A stretch of DNA of 16,421 bases from Actinomycetes bacterium (GCA_023432235.1 JAEYUX010000147.1:1-16421), one strand, 5' to 3'; positions 6,414 to 13,880 are shown, counted from the stretch's first letter. Notes: generated by a model not told the origin, from the sequence alone. Program-made: numbers and translations.

Positions 6414-6486
6414 GCGCCCTTAGCTCAACGGATAGAGCATCTGACTACGGATCAGAAGGTTGGGGGTTCGAATCCCTCAGGGCGCG
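6414..6486 (+). tRNA. tRNA-Arg(ACG)
   Basis: A 73-nt tRNA. The acceptor stem GCGCCCT pairs with AGGGCGC (6479-6485), the D arm is GCTC/GAGC, the anticodon stem TCTGA/TCAGA encloses CTACGGA with ACG at 6447-6449, and the T loop is TTCGAAT. The wobble A would be deaminated to inosine to read CGU, CGC and CGA. CCA is not encoded. Confidence 0.97.
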
Positions 6487-6492
6487 CACGCT

Positions 6493-6529
6493 TCCCCAGA
6501 CGGTCCAACCGACTGGGGATTTTGCTTTT
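6493..6529 (+). terminator. Rho-independent terminator after tRNA-Arg
   Basis: The stem TCCCCAG pairs with CTGGGGA, and an inner stem CGGT/ACCG closes a 3-nt loop. TTTTGCTTTT follows. It ends the tRNA transcript where the convergent membrane-protein gene stops. Confidence 0.92.
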
Positions 6530-7581
6530 CACGTGCGTGGCTGAGGCCGGACAACTTCCCAGCCATCGGCGTCCAGATCTACTCGTGCACGCACGTCAGT
6601 GCCATCCGAGGACACGATTGAGACCGCGATGTCGCGCCCCGCGGGAGCTAGCCGCACAGTGACAGCGCCATCCTGAGCCGCGTCAAGCACAGCGACCACA
6701 TGGTCAGACATGCGCTTGATTGCATCGCCACTCGGAAGGCCTTCGCCCCGGTCGTCAAGCAACGTGACATCGACGCCCCGTGCGCGCGCTTCTGTGGCCG
6801 CCTCCGCGATGTTCGGGTTGACGAGCGACTTGCCTCGGACGCCGTCGCGTAACAGCGCCTCCGCGGTGGCGAACCGGCGCTGCCCCGCGATATCCGTCGG
6901 CGGTCCCACGGTGACGAGTTCCTCGAGGAGTGGCACCGCTGAAGCACGCAGCTCGACAACCCGTTGCTGGCGAATCTGAGCCGAGGTAGCACCCTCCGCC
7001 GCTTCCACAGCAGAAACCACTGAACGCGCATCGAAGTCGTTGATCTGGCGAGCCGTGCGGCGCAGGTTCAGCTCGAACAAGGTTGCGACAAACAGAATGG
7101 CCGCGTGCGTGTCGAGAAGCATGACGCCATCCACCGCGCCGCGGTCAACGGTGATGGTCCACAGCAACGTCCCCGCCGCCATTGACGCGTAACCGAGCCA
7201 CGCAAAGCCGGGCCGACGCCGTAGCGCCAGGAAGAACAAGAGCCACGTGTTGGAGCCAAGGTGCCAACTTGCGCGGCCGGGAGGCCCAACGTCGGGCAAT
7301 TGGAAGGCGACAAGCAACGTCGACACCGCGACGGCGGCAACGATCGCCCACGTCCACAGCAGCGGGAAGGGGTCAGGAGCGTCGACCACGATGAGGACTG
7401 CCGCCGCGTTGACGATTGCGACGGCAAGCAGCACGGGAAATGGATCCTTCACTTGGTCGAGCGTGCTGAATGCATAGAGAAAGTTGGAGAAGACAAAGAG
7501 GGCGACCACCACGCGGGCGGGATCCGACGTCAGCCGCAGCAGCTGCGAGGCATCAACGCGGGTGGGAAGCGGCACGCTCAT
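6529..7581 (-). CDS. Membrane protein with a degenerate kinase-like cytoplasmic domain
   Basis: A 350-residue protein, last gene of a three-gene signalling operon. About six membrane helices fill residues 22-170 (near 22-41, 47-66, 74-93, 106-121, 125-143 and 151-170). The rest is soluble: a helical stretch (172-245), then ARARGVDVTLLDDRGEG and a C-terminal strand-rich part (DGAVTVRLAPAGRDIAVSIVSSDG) that recalls an HATPase fold. No phosphoacceptor His, N box or DxGxG can be found, so it is unlikely to be a working kinase. Its ATG overlaps the kinase stop as ATGA, which indicates coupled translation and near-equal amounts. It may be a pseudokinase partner, modulator or sensor of the kinase. 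No family name is claimed with confidence. Confidence 0.8.
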   Translation of the reverse strand: MSVPLPTRVDASQLLRLTSDPARVVVALFVFSNFLYAFSTLDQVKDPFPVLLAVAIVNAAAVLIVVDAPDPFPLLWTWAIVAAVAVSTLLVAFQLPDVGPPGRASWHLGSNTWLLFFLALRRRPGFAWLGYASMAAGTLLWTITVDRGAVDGVMLLDTHAAILFVATLFELNLRRTARQINDFDARSVVSAVEAAEGATSAQIRQQRVVELRASAVPLLEELVTVGPPTDIAGQRRFATAEALLRDGVRGKSLVNPNIAEAATEARARGVDVTLLDDRGEGLPSGDAIKRMSDHVVAVLDAAQDGAVTVRLAPAGRDIAVSIVSSDGTDVRARVDLDADGWEVVRPQPRT

Positions 7582-8786
7582 GCGTCACACTCCCATCGCA
7601 AGATGACGTCGGTGCCGAGGCCTGGCCGCGAATGGACGTCCGCATGCCCGCCCGTGACAAGAGCCATGCGCTCAATGATGCTGAGACGGATACCAAGCCG
7701 GCGAGAGGCGACCGCGCGCGTATTAAAACCGCGACCGCGGTCGCGCACGGCCACCGTCAGGCCCCGGGAGTTCGCGACAATCTCCACGGCCCGCGGCACA
7801 TCATCGCTGTCCGCCCCCGCGTGGCGGACGCTATTGCGCAGCGCCTCTGCCAGGGCATCGTTGAGCGCAGTGACCGCCTCCGCCGGGATTGCAAGCTCCG
7901 CCTCGGTGGAAATCGAGACGTCCGTTGCCGGCGCGATGTGTCCGACAATCTCGACAAGCGTGCGCACCACCTCCGCCACGGTGTATTCGCGGCTCGTCGC
8001 ATCACGGGTCTCGAGCTGCTCGATCGCATTGATCGCCACGCGCGCTTGATCCGACAGCGATGGAGGCGGATTGTCACGCGCAGCGGTGAGGAGCACCGAC
8101 ATGATGTCGTCATGCACCATCGCGTTGATGCGCGTCTCTTCGCGCTCGCGCGTGCGTGACGCAGCAGTCCGTGCTGCCTGCGAGCGTGCCTGCCGCGAGG
8201 CAAAGTCGAGACGATCGGCAGCACCGATCACACCCGTAGCGGCGGCCATGAGGATGACGATGAAGACGAAGGAGCCGACGCCGTCGAGAAGTGAGGCTTT
8301 GGCGGCGTCCTCGCGCACCACGGCTTGCACGGTCCCAATGACGACACCTTGCCCGATCCCGTAAAGCCAGATGCTCTTGCTTTGCCATGCGGTGGCAAGA
8401 ATCATCCCGTGCAGTGCGTGAATGCCTTGGTACCACGGCGTCGCGTTCTCTTCGAGAGTCTCTCCGCGCAGGCCCAGTGGAAAAAACGCCATCCCAACAA
8501 GAAAGACAAGCGCGGTGGTGACGGCGATGCGACGCATGACGGGACGGGGTACGAGCCATGTGAGCACGCCGAGCGCCGCAGGCAACACAATCGCGACTGC
8601 AACGAGAGTGAGGGCGTACCACGTTGCCAGTTGCGGCATCTGACGGCCGATGCCGCCAGCACCAGGAAAGAGAACGGCCGTGTAGACCACTGCCGCAGCC
8701 CCGACGGACGAGTAGAGCAGCCGCTCAAGGCGCGCCCGAGCGGTGTCGTCGCTGACCCGGTCAACCGCGGTCAGCTCTGTTGTCAT
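7578..8786 (-). CDS. Membrane sensor histidine kinase (NarX/DesK-like)
   Basis: A 402-residue kinase partnered with the response regulator encoded just before it. About six membrane helices lie between residues 25 and 190, with little extracellular sequence, so the signal is probably sensed in or near the membrane. A basic coiled-coil linker (194-220) leads to candidate phosphoacceptor His225 in AMVHDDIMSVLL. The HATPase domain has an N box at Asn318 (ALAEALRNSVRHAG), Asp349-x-Gly-x-Gly353 and the glycine motif RLGIRLSIIERM. ATGA overlaps at both ends tie it to the regulator upstream and to the membrane protein downstream. The domain order fits the HisKA_3/NarL-type pairs. The signal is unknown. 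Confidence 0.9.
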   Translation of the reverse strand: MTTELTAVDRVSDDTARARLERLLYSSVGAAAVVYTAVLFPGAGGIGRQMPQLATWYALTLVAVAIVLPAALGVLTWLVPRPVMRRIAVTTALVFLVGMAFFPLGLRGETLEENATPWYQGIHALHGMILATAWQSKSIWLYGIGQGVVIGTVQAVVREDAAKASLLDGVGSFVFIVILMAAATGVIGAADRLDFASRQARSQAARTAASRTREREETRINAMVHDDIMSVLLTAARDNPPPSLSDQARVAINAIEQLETRDATSREYTVAEVVRTLVEIVGHIAPATDVSISTEAELAIPAEAVTALNDALAEALRNSVRHAGADSDDVPRAVEIVANSRGLTVAVRDRGRGFNTRAVASRRLGIRLSIIERMALVTGGHADVHSRPGLGTDVILRWECDA

Positions 8787-9427
8787 GCGGTGGGGTCGTC
8801 GAGGATTCCGTCCTCGAGCGCGCGCTTGTAGAGATCGATGCGGGAATGGGCCGGCCGGCCAGCCTCCGCGTACTTGCGACGAATACGGCTCACATAGTCG
8901 GCGACGGTCTCTCGCGACAGGCCGGTGGTCTGCGCCACCGATACCGCGGTCTCGCCTGACGCGTACAGGCTCAGCACTTCTTGCTCGCGCGCCGAGAGTT
9001 TGGCGTCCGCAATGACCTCATCAGCGTCGATCGCGGCTGCCCAATCAGTGCCAAAGACCTCGCGGCCCTCCGCTGCGGTGCGCACTGCCTCGAGCAGAAC
9101 GTCGGGCGCAACCGACTTGCGAATGAGCCCCAACGCTCCGGAGCGCGCGGCCGATTGAATGAGCCGTCGGTCCTCTGCGCCCGTGTAAATGAGAACGTGT
9201 GAGCCCATCGCGTGAATGGCGTCGACGTTCTCCTCGGGCTTCGAACCGTCGCTGAGGCGCAAGTCGAGCACCACGAGGTCAATTGAGTCCCCGAGGCGAG
9301 AAAGCTCGCCCACCGACTCAACCATGCCAACGAGCCGTAGATCGGGGGCTGACTCAATGAGGTCCCTGAACCCAATGGCGATGAGCGCATGGTCTTCAAC
9401 CAGGGCAATTGTGCGTGGGGCAGACAT
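8783..9427 (-). CDS. LuxR/NarL-family response regulator
   Basis: A 214-residue DNA-binding response regulator, first gene of the minus-strand trio. The receiver domain (about 4-125) has the acidic pair Glu11-Asp12, the phosphoacceptor Asp55 in LVVLDLRLSDG, the conserved Thr in IYTGAED and a Lys in LIRKSV. A LuxR-type helix-turn-helix follows (LSAREQEVLSLYASGETAVSVAQTTGLSRETVADYVSRIRRKY). The frame is open further upstream, but ATG 9427 is chosen because the receiver starts there, a GAGAGGGA ribosome site lies just upstream, and a -10 box sits at 9458-9463. The stop overlaps the kinase start as ATGA. It likely regulates its own operon and perhaps the divergent membrane-protein gene, between which a palindrome lies. 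Confidence 0.93.
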   Translation of the reverse strand: MSAPRTIALVEDHALIAIGFRDLIESAPDLRLVGMVESVGELSRLGDSIDLVVLDLRLSDGSKPEENVDAIHAMGSHVLIYTGAEDRRLIQSAARSGALGLIRKSVAPDVLLEAVRTAAEGREVFGTDWAAAIDADEVIADAKLSAREQEVLSLYASGETAVSVAQTTGLSRETVADYVSRIRRKYAEAGRPAHSRIDLYKRALEDGILDDPTA

Positions 9428-9457
9428 GTGATCCCTCTCGCTGGTGTTCCCGGTCAC

Positions 9458-9463
9458 ATTATC
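9458..9463 (-). promoter_or_regulatory. -10 box (GATAAT) of the response-regulator operon
   Basis: On the minus strand GATAAT matches TATAAT at five of six positions. It predicts a leader of about 24 nt holding the ribosome site. The -35 (GCTACA at 18 nt) is weak, which would suit an activator-dependent promoter. Confidence 0.5.
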
Positions 9464-9514
9464 CCGTTGACATGACTTGCGTGTAGCCCTGAAGCCGGTG
9501 GGTTTGCTCACAGT

Positions 9515-9536
9515 GCGCCCCCCACTTGCGGGGCGC
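9515..9536. repeat. GC-rich inverted repeat between divergent genes
   Basis: GCGCCCC (9515-9521) and GGGGCGC (9530-9536) form a perfect 7-bp inverted repeat around an 8-nt loop. There is no T-tract on either side. It could be a protein site or a stem in a longer leader. Confidence 0.5.
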
Positions 9537-9560
9537 GCGGGTGAAATGTCCGATTTATAT

Positions 9561-9578
9561 GCCCCCATAAATAGGGGC
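9561..9578. promoter_or_regulatory. 18-bp near-perfect palindrome, candidate operator
   Basis: GCCCCCATAAATAGGGGC is an imperfect palindrome: five GC pairs at each end around an AT-rich centre. It abuts the predicted -35 (9579) of the plus-strand membrane-protein gene, a position typical of an activator site. The divergent response regulator is the obvious candidate to bind it, but this is inference. Confidence 0.45.
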
Positions 9579-9607
9579 TTGCAGGCCCTGCTGGGTCGTG
9601 GGATTCT
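9579..9607 (+). promoter_or_regulatory. Putative promoter of the variant leucine-rich-repeat gene
   Basis: TTGCAG (9579-9584), a 17-nt spacer and GATTCT (9602-9607). Both boxes are weak, and transcription would begin near 9614. Confidence 0.4.
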
Positions 9608-9616
9608 TCTACGCGA

Positions 9617-9647
9617 GGGGGGACTCCTTCCTCCCTGATATGGGAGG
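9617..9647 (+). promoter_or_regulatory. Alternative hairpins hiding the Shine-Dalgarno
   Basis: CCTCCC (9630-9635) can pair with GGGAGG (9642-9647), which is the Shine-Dalgarno of the next gene, or with GGGGGG (9617-9622), which would free it. The two pairings are mutually exclusive and the loops are 6 and 7 nt. This is a possible translational switch, based on base pairing alone. Confidence 0.4.
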
Positions 9648-9655
9648 CGGGTCCA

Positions 9656-10195
9656 ATGGTGTGGGGCGTCGAAGAGACCGTATTAGCCGGTCTCGGCGCC
9701 CTTTTCCTTTTGGGAGTGGTGCTGTCTGCACACCCCCGGCTGAGCCTTTCTCTCGCCTCTCGAATTGCCCTCGCGCTCGCCGCTGGCGGCTATCTCGCGG
9801 CGGCGGTGGGCTCATCGTCGATGGAGATTGTCGGCGGTCCGCGCGTTGTGTGGATCCTCCCCGTTGCACCACTCGCTGCCGCGGTGATCGTCACCCGCGA
9901 CATGATGAAGACCGGCACGGCACGTCGCGTCCACGCGATGTCCCGCGCAGCATCCGATGAGCATCAGCGAGAACACGTGGCGGCAGCAACACTCGCACGC
10001 GCCGCAAACCCGAACACTCCGGCGACGGAACTGGCCGACATGGCGTACACCGAGCCCGCAGTGCGCAAGGCTGTCGCCTCCAACCCCGCCACACCGTCGT
10101 CCGTGCTCGCATGGCTTGCCGCCACCGGCGATGACGCGATTCTTGACGCAATTGCCTCGCGTGGCAGTGCAACCGCCAACGGCGCCGGTCGCTAG
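9656..10195 (+). CDS. Membrane protein with variant leucine-rich repeats
   Basis: A 179-residue protein. Three hydrophobic segments (about 7-24, 33-51 and 63-81) precede a soluble C-terminal part. Residues 111-170 contain two or three helical repeats of the variant leucine-rich type, marked by ANPNTPATELADMAYTEPAVRKAVA and ASNPATPSSVLAWLAATGDDAILDAIA (the NPxTP signature). Such repeats usually bind proteins. ATG 9656 is chosen because GGGAGG lies 8 nt upstream; a GTG is the next codon. The gene is divergent from the response-regulator trio, and its stop overlaps the -10 box of the lipoprotein gene. It may be a membrane-anchored scaffold. The repeat family is fairly clear; function is unknown. 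Confidence 0.8.
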   Translation: MVWGVEETVLAGLGALFLLGVVLSAHPRLSLSLASRIALALAAGGYLAAAVGSSSMEIVGGPRVVWILPVAPLAAAVIVTRDMMKTGTARRVHAMSRAASDEHQREHVAAATLARAANPNTPATELADMAYTEPAVRKAVASNPATPSSVLAWLAATGDDAILDAIASRGSATANGAGR

Positions 10196-10198
10196 CAT
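10193..10198 (+). promoter_or_regulatory. Putative -10 box (TAGCAT) of the lipoprotein gene
   Basis: TAGCAT overlaps the stop codon of the preceding gene and would give a leader of about 40 nt carrying GGAGG. The same hexamer precedes lemA. Confidence 0.35.
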
Positions 10199-10243
10199 CA
10201 GTGGCAACACGAGGTAGTGGGGCCGAGCACAGCGGAGGTTGAC

Positions 10244-10681
10244 GTGGCGAAGCGACTCATCGCAGCGATCGTCATTGCGACCGCGGCGCTCGCCGGTTGC
10301 GGCGCAGATCCGGGCCCCCCGCCGGTGGTGGGCGAATGCTTCGACGTGGACCCAGAAGACAAGCAAATGACCTCAGTGGACACCGTCTCGTGTGACTCTG
10401 AGCACGACGCCGAGGTCTACTTTGTGGGCGTCCTGGACGCGCCCGACGAATATGACGCTCTTCTTGTCGACACGAAGGCGCGCGGCGAGTGTTTCGACGC
10501 CTTTGGCGCCTACGTCGGTGTCGATTACTACTCGAGCGCGATCGAGATTCTTTACGACGTTCCGTCGCAAAAAGCATGGGATCGCGGGGACCGCACTGTC
10601 ATGTGCGCCCTCTACACCCCTGGTGTCATGGCAGGCGAGATGGCGCGTACGTCAGGCTCCCTCAAGGGGTCAAAGCAGTAG
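10244..10681 (+). CDS. Lipoprotein resembling the septum-formation domain family
   Basis: A 145-residue secreted lipoprotein. A basic start (MAKR), a hydrophobic stretch and the lipobox LAGC put the lipidated Cys at residue 19, so the mature protein is anchored outside the cytoplasmic membrane. The mature part has GECFDVD, VSCDSEHDAEVYFVG, GECFDAFGAYVG and VMCALY. Four cysteines in this arrangement are typical of the actinobacterial septum-formation (Septum_form) domain and probably form two disulfides. GTG 10244 is chosen over GTG 10217 because GGAGG ends 5 nt upstream and a proper signal peptide results. It ends 8 nt before the convergent xthA stop. The domain name is from recognition; a role in division is not shown. 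Confidence 0.82.
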   Translation: MAKRLIAAIVIATAALAGCGADPGPPPVVGECFDVDPEDKQMTSVDTVSCDSEHDAEVYFVGVLDAPDEYDALLVDTKARGECFDAFGAYVGVDYYSSAIEILYDVPSQKAWDRGDRTVMCALYTPGVMAGEMARTSGSLKGSKQ

Positions 10682-10689
10682 CAACCCGC

Positions 10690-11490
10690 TTAGGCGAGAG
10701 CGGATGAATCGAAGTCGATGATCACCGGGACGTGATCCGACGCTCCCTTGCCTTTGCGTTCATCGCGATCGATGGTCGCTGCGGTAGCCGCGTTGGCCGC
10801 TCCCGGTGACCCGTACAGGAAGTCGATGCGCATCCCCTCGCCGCGTGGGAAGCGCAACTGCTTGTAGTCCCAGAAGGTGTAGCGACGCTCGTCGGGGATG
10901 AAGCGTCGGCTCAGCTCGGTGTAGCCAGCCTTTTCAAGAAGCTCCAGGTCCGCTCGCACCTCGGGGGTGACGTGAGTCTGCGCCTCCGGATCCGACTCAT
11001 CCCAGATGTCGGTAGGCAGGGGAGCGACGTTGAAGTCGCCGCCGATGACGGTGGGCCGTGATGCCCAGCTCGCCGCGGCGTCGGCCAAATTGGCGAGAAA
11101 GGCGCGCTTGTACGGATAGTGCGGGTCTGCGACGCCCCTGCCATTGGGGACATAGACGCTCCACGCGCGCAGCGGGCCGCAGGTGGCGCCAATGGCGCGC
11201 GCCTCGACCACCGCGTCGTGACCGGGCTTGCCAAAGGCGGGCTGGGCAGGGAATGTCGTCTCGACATCAGCGAGGCCAATGCGCGAGGCAATGCCGACGC
11301 CGTTCCACTGATTGAGCCCGTGCAGCGCCACCTCGTAGCCGGCGGCTTCAAAGGCAAGCACCGGTGCTTGGTCGGGCTTGCACTTGATCTCCTGCATGAG
11401 GAGTACATCGATCTGAGCGCGCTCCAGGTAGTCGACAACACGGTCGACTCGTGCTCGCAGGGAATTGACGTTCCACGTGGCCACTCGCAT
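10690..11490 (-). CDS. xthA: Exodeoxyribonuclease III (AP endonuclease)
   Basis: A 266-residue base-excision-repair nuclease that cuts at abasic sites and degrades the 3' end of duplex DNA, Mg-dependent and cytoplasmic. All family motifs are present: WNVNSLRAR with Asn7, QEIKC with Glu34, NGVGIASR, YVPNGR with Tyr113, GGDFNVAP with Asp152 and Asn154, RIDFLYG, and the closing SDHVPV with Asp252 and His253. Length is normal. The ATG at 11490 is preceded 6 nt upstream by the -10-like TAGCGT and by no Shine-Dalgarno, so the message may be leaderless. It is divergent from the SDR gene with a 33-nt gap and converges on the lipoprotein gene. Confidence 0.96.
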   Translation of the reverse strand: MRVATWNVNSLRARVDRVVDYLERAQIDVLLMQEIKCKPDQAPVLAFEAAGYEVALHGLNQWNGVGIASRIGLADVETTFPAQPAFGKPGHDAVVEARAIGATCGPLRAWSVYVPNGRGVADPHYPYKRAFLANLADAAASWASRPTVIGGDFNVAPLPTDIWDESDPEAQTHVTPEVRADLELLEKAGYTELSRRFIPDERRYTFWDYKQLRFPRGEGMRIDFLYGSPGAANAATAATIDRDERKGKGASDHVPVIIDFDSSALA

Positions 11491-11496
11491 GCCCCC

Positions 11497-11502
11497 ACGC
11501 TA
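11497..11502 (-). promoter_or_regulatory. Putative leaderless -10 box (TAGCGT) of xthA
   Basis: On the minus strand TAGCGT is followed by 6 nt and then the ATG, so transcription would start at the start codon. It lies back to back with the promoter of the SDR gene. Confidence 0.5.
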
Positions 11503-11511
11503 CCCACCCCG

Positions 11512-11517
11512 TAGCCT
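11512..11517 (+). promoter_or_regulatory. Putative leaderless -10 box (TAGCCT) of the SDR gene
   Basis: TAGCCT is followed by 6 nt and the GTG start, with no Shine-Dalgarno possible in a leader of that size. Confidence 0.5.
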
Positions 11518-11523
11518 GGTGAG

Positions 11524-12285
11524 GTGGCTACCGCATTGATCACAGGGGCAAGTTCAGGTCTTGGCGAAGAATTCGCGTGGCAGCTGGCGGCTGCTGGCAG
11601 GGACGTCGTGCTTGTTGCGCGATCGCGTGACCGGCTGAGCGAACTCGCCGACATGCTCTCCGGCGTTACGGGGGTTAAGACCGAGGTGCTCGTCGCGGAC
11701 CTCGCGACGGCGGAGGGCCTTCAGGCCGTCGCGGACCGCGTGGCCGACGCTGAACGGCCTATCGACCTCCTCGTCAACAACGCCGGTTACGGCCTGCCGG
11801 CGGGCTTCCTCAAGACCGACGTCGAGCAAGAGGTTGCGGCTCTCGATGTGATGGTGAAGGCCGTGCTCGTCCTGTCGCATGCCGCAGCGCAGGCGATGGT
11901 CGCTCGTGGCCGTGGTGCGATTCTCAACGTCGCCTCGGTTGCCGCGTGGCTCGGCAACTCGTCGTACTCCGCGCACAAGGCGTGGGTGACGGCCTTCACC
12001 GAATCGATCGCGAACCAGTTACGCGGTACCGGCGTGAGCGCCACCGCAGTGCTTCCGGGCCTCACTCACACCGAGTTCCACGAGCGGGCCCAGCTCACCG
12101 AGTACACCGAGTTCCCAGAAATCGCGTGGCTCGATGCCGACCACGTGGTCGAGTCAGCGCTCGCGGCCGTGCGCCGCAAGCAAGTGCTCGTCACACCGTC
12201 GGTGCGTTACGCCGCGCTCACATCGGTGGTCCGCACCCTGCCCCGCTCATGGGTGCGTGCCGCGTCGAGGCGCCGCAACACCTGA
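11524..12285 (+). CDS. Short-chain dehydrogenase/reductase (classical SDR)
   Basis: A 253-residue NAD(P)-dependent oxidoreductase with a Rossmann fold. The cofactor motif TGASSGLG is at 7-14, NNAGYG near 85, the catalytic Ser138 in LNVASVAAW, and Tyr148-x3-Lys152 (YSAHK) completes the site. Arg33 and Arg35 after the second strand (VARSRDRL) favour NADP. The C-terminal part ends in a basic RRRNT. It resembles the broad group of oxidoreductases annotated only as SDR family, and the substrate cannot be told. The GTG start follows TAGCCT plus 6 nt. It is divergent from xthA and ends 18 nt before the convergent arabinofuranosidase gene, so no operon partner hints at the pathway. Confidence 0.93.
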   Translation: MATALITGASSGLGEEFAWQLAAAGRDVVLVARSRDRLSELADMLSGVTGVKTEVLVADLATAEGLQAVADRVADAERPIDLLVNNAGYGLPAGFLKTDVEQEVAALDVMVKAVLVLSHAAAQAMVARGRGAILNVASVAAWLGNSSYSAHKAWVTAFTESIANQLRGTGVSATAVLPGLTHTEFHERAQLTEYTEFPEIAWLDADHVVESALAAVRRKQVLVTPSVRYAALTSVVRTLPRSWVRAASRRRNT

Positions 12286-12303
12286 CCTCCCGCAAGGCGA
12301 GTC

Positions 12304-13812
12304 TCAGCGCACCAGCTCGATCGCGGTCCACGAGCACGCGGGAAGCGTGATGCGCACGAGTCCGTCAGCGAGGCTCACTGACGTGTTGTCCGTGATGCCC
12401 ACGCGCTCTGGCTCGTCGACGGTGTTGCACGCGTATGGGTCCTCGTCTGCCAGGGTGAGCGCCGCGACAACGGCCGACGCTCCCAGGGCTGTCACGTCAA
12501 TCTCCACCTCGGTTGGGGCGTCAGTTGAGCGGTTGAGGAGGAACAGTGCTGAATCGTCGCCATCCCGCGTGGCGACGGCGTCCACGAGCGGCACGTCCCC
12601 GTACCGCCCGGTTGACGCGACCGGCGCGTTGACGGTGACGGCCACAGCCTCACCCCGTGCCAAGCGTGACGTGATCGCGAACGGATAGAACGTGGTCTGC
12701 CGCCACGCGGGCCCGCCGGGCTCGGTCATGATGGGCCCGATCACGTTGACGAGCTGAGCCATGCACGCCGTCTTCACCCGGTCGGCGTGCTTGAGGAGGG
12801 CAATGAGCAGGCCGCCCACCACCACGCCATCGGCAACGGAGTAGATGTCTTCGAGCAGCCGAGGCGCGACGGGCCAATTGTCGATGCCCGTGATCGCTTC
12901 CTTCTCCATGTGACGCTTGAGGTACCACACGTTCCACTCGTCAAACGAGAGGTTGATCGTCTTGTCCGAGCCCTTTGCCGCCTTCACCTCATCCGCGACA
13001 GCAACCACTTCGTCAATGAAGCCCTCCATGTCGACGCCGCTGGCGAGGAAGCTCGACAGGTCGCCATCGCGCTCCCAGTAGTAGGCGTGGCAGGAGAGAA
13101 GGTCGACGTGCTCATACGTGGCCTCAAGGACGGTCCGCTCCCAGTGCCCAAAAGTGGGCATGTCGCGTGACGAGGAGCCGCACGCCACCAACGTCGTATC
13201 GGGGTCGATGAGCCGAATTGCATGGGCGACCGAGGCGGCCTTTTTCGCGTAGTCCTCCGCGCTCAAGTGGCCCAGTTGCCACGGGCCGTCCATCTCGTTG
13301 CCGAGGCACCACACGTTGGGGCGAATGGGCGCGCGTCGGCCATTGGCGATTCGAGCGTCGGACAAAGCCGTGCCGGAGTCGATGACGCAATACTCGACAA
13401 AGTCGAGCGCTTCCTCGAGGCCGCGCGTTCCAAAGTTGACAGCAAGCATCGGCTCCGCGCCGGTGTGATCGAGCCATGTCATGAACTCGTGCAGGCCCAC
13501 CTCATTTGTCTCGATCGTGTGCCACGCGAGGTCAAGGCGGCGGGGACGCTGCTCGCGCGGGCCCACCCCGTCCTCCCAGCGATACCCCGACACAAAGTTG
13601 CCACCGGGGTAGCGAATAATCGAGACGCCAAGCTCGCTCACAAGGTCGAGGACGTCGCGCCGGAAACCATCCGCGTCGGCGGTCGGGTGGCCCGGCTCGT
13701 AAATGCCGGTGTAGACGCTGCGTCCCAAGTGCTCAACGAAAGAGCCAAAGAGATAACGATCAATGGCGCCGATGCTGGCGTCGGCTGAGACGGCAAGATG
13801 AGCGGAAACCAT
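12304..13812 (-). CDS. abfA: Alpha-L-arabinofuranosidase, GH51
   Basis: A 502-residue glycosidase of family GH51 that releases terminal L-arabinofuranose from arabinan or arabinoxylan oligosaccharides with retention. The N terminus (IDRYLFGSFVEHLGRSVYTGIYEP) is diagnostic. The acid/base is Glu173 in CLGNEMDGPW and the nucleophile Glu292 in LSFDEWNVWY; the barrel is followed by a beta domain ending SWTAIELVR. There is no signal peptide, so it is intracellular and would act on imported oligosaccharides. The frame stays open upstream to 14220 through pyrE, but ATG 13812 matches the family start and has AAGGAC just upstream. No transporter or sugar regulator lies next to it. A -10-like TACAGT occurs at 13851-13856 on the minus strand. 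Confidence 0.95.
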   Translation of the reverse strand: MVSAHLAVSADASIGAIDRYLFGSFVEHLGRSVYTGIYEPGHPTADADGFRRDVLDLVSELGVSIIRYPGGNFVSGYRWEDGVGPREQRPRRLDLAWHTIETNEVGLHEFMTWLDHTGAEPMLAVNFGTRGLEEALDFVEYCVIDSGTALSDARIANGRRAPIRPNVWCLGNEMDGPWQLGHLSAEDYAKKAASVAHAIRLIDPDTTLVACGSSSRDMPTFGHWERTVLEATYEHVDLLSCHAYYWERDGDLSSFLASGVDMEGFIDEVVAVADEVKAAKGSDKTINLSFDEWNVWYLKRHMEKEAITGIDNWPVAPRLLEDIYSVADGVVVGGLLIALLKHADRVKTACMAQLVNVIGPIMTEPGGPAWRQTTFYPFAITSRLARGEAVAVTVNAPVASTGRYGDVPLVDAVATRDGDDSALFLLNRSTDAPTEVEIDVTALGASAVVAALTLADEDPYACNTVDEPERVGITDNTSVSLADGLVRITLPACSWTAIELVR

Positions 13813-13880
13813 GGCAGGTCCTTCGGTCGTGGCGGCGACGCGACAGCACGACTGTAACCCGAAGCGGCTGGGACGATCGC

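Noticed and set aside
9467..9472. Consensus TTGACA on the plus strand in the divergent region
   Set aside because: No acceptable -10 lies 16-18 nt downstream.
8783..9568. Longer form of the response regulator from 9568
   Set aside because: The added residues are not receiver-like and would span the predicted promoter; ATG 9427 has a ribosome site.
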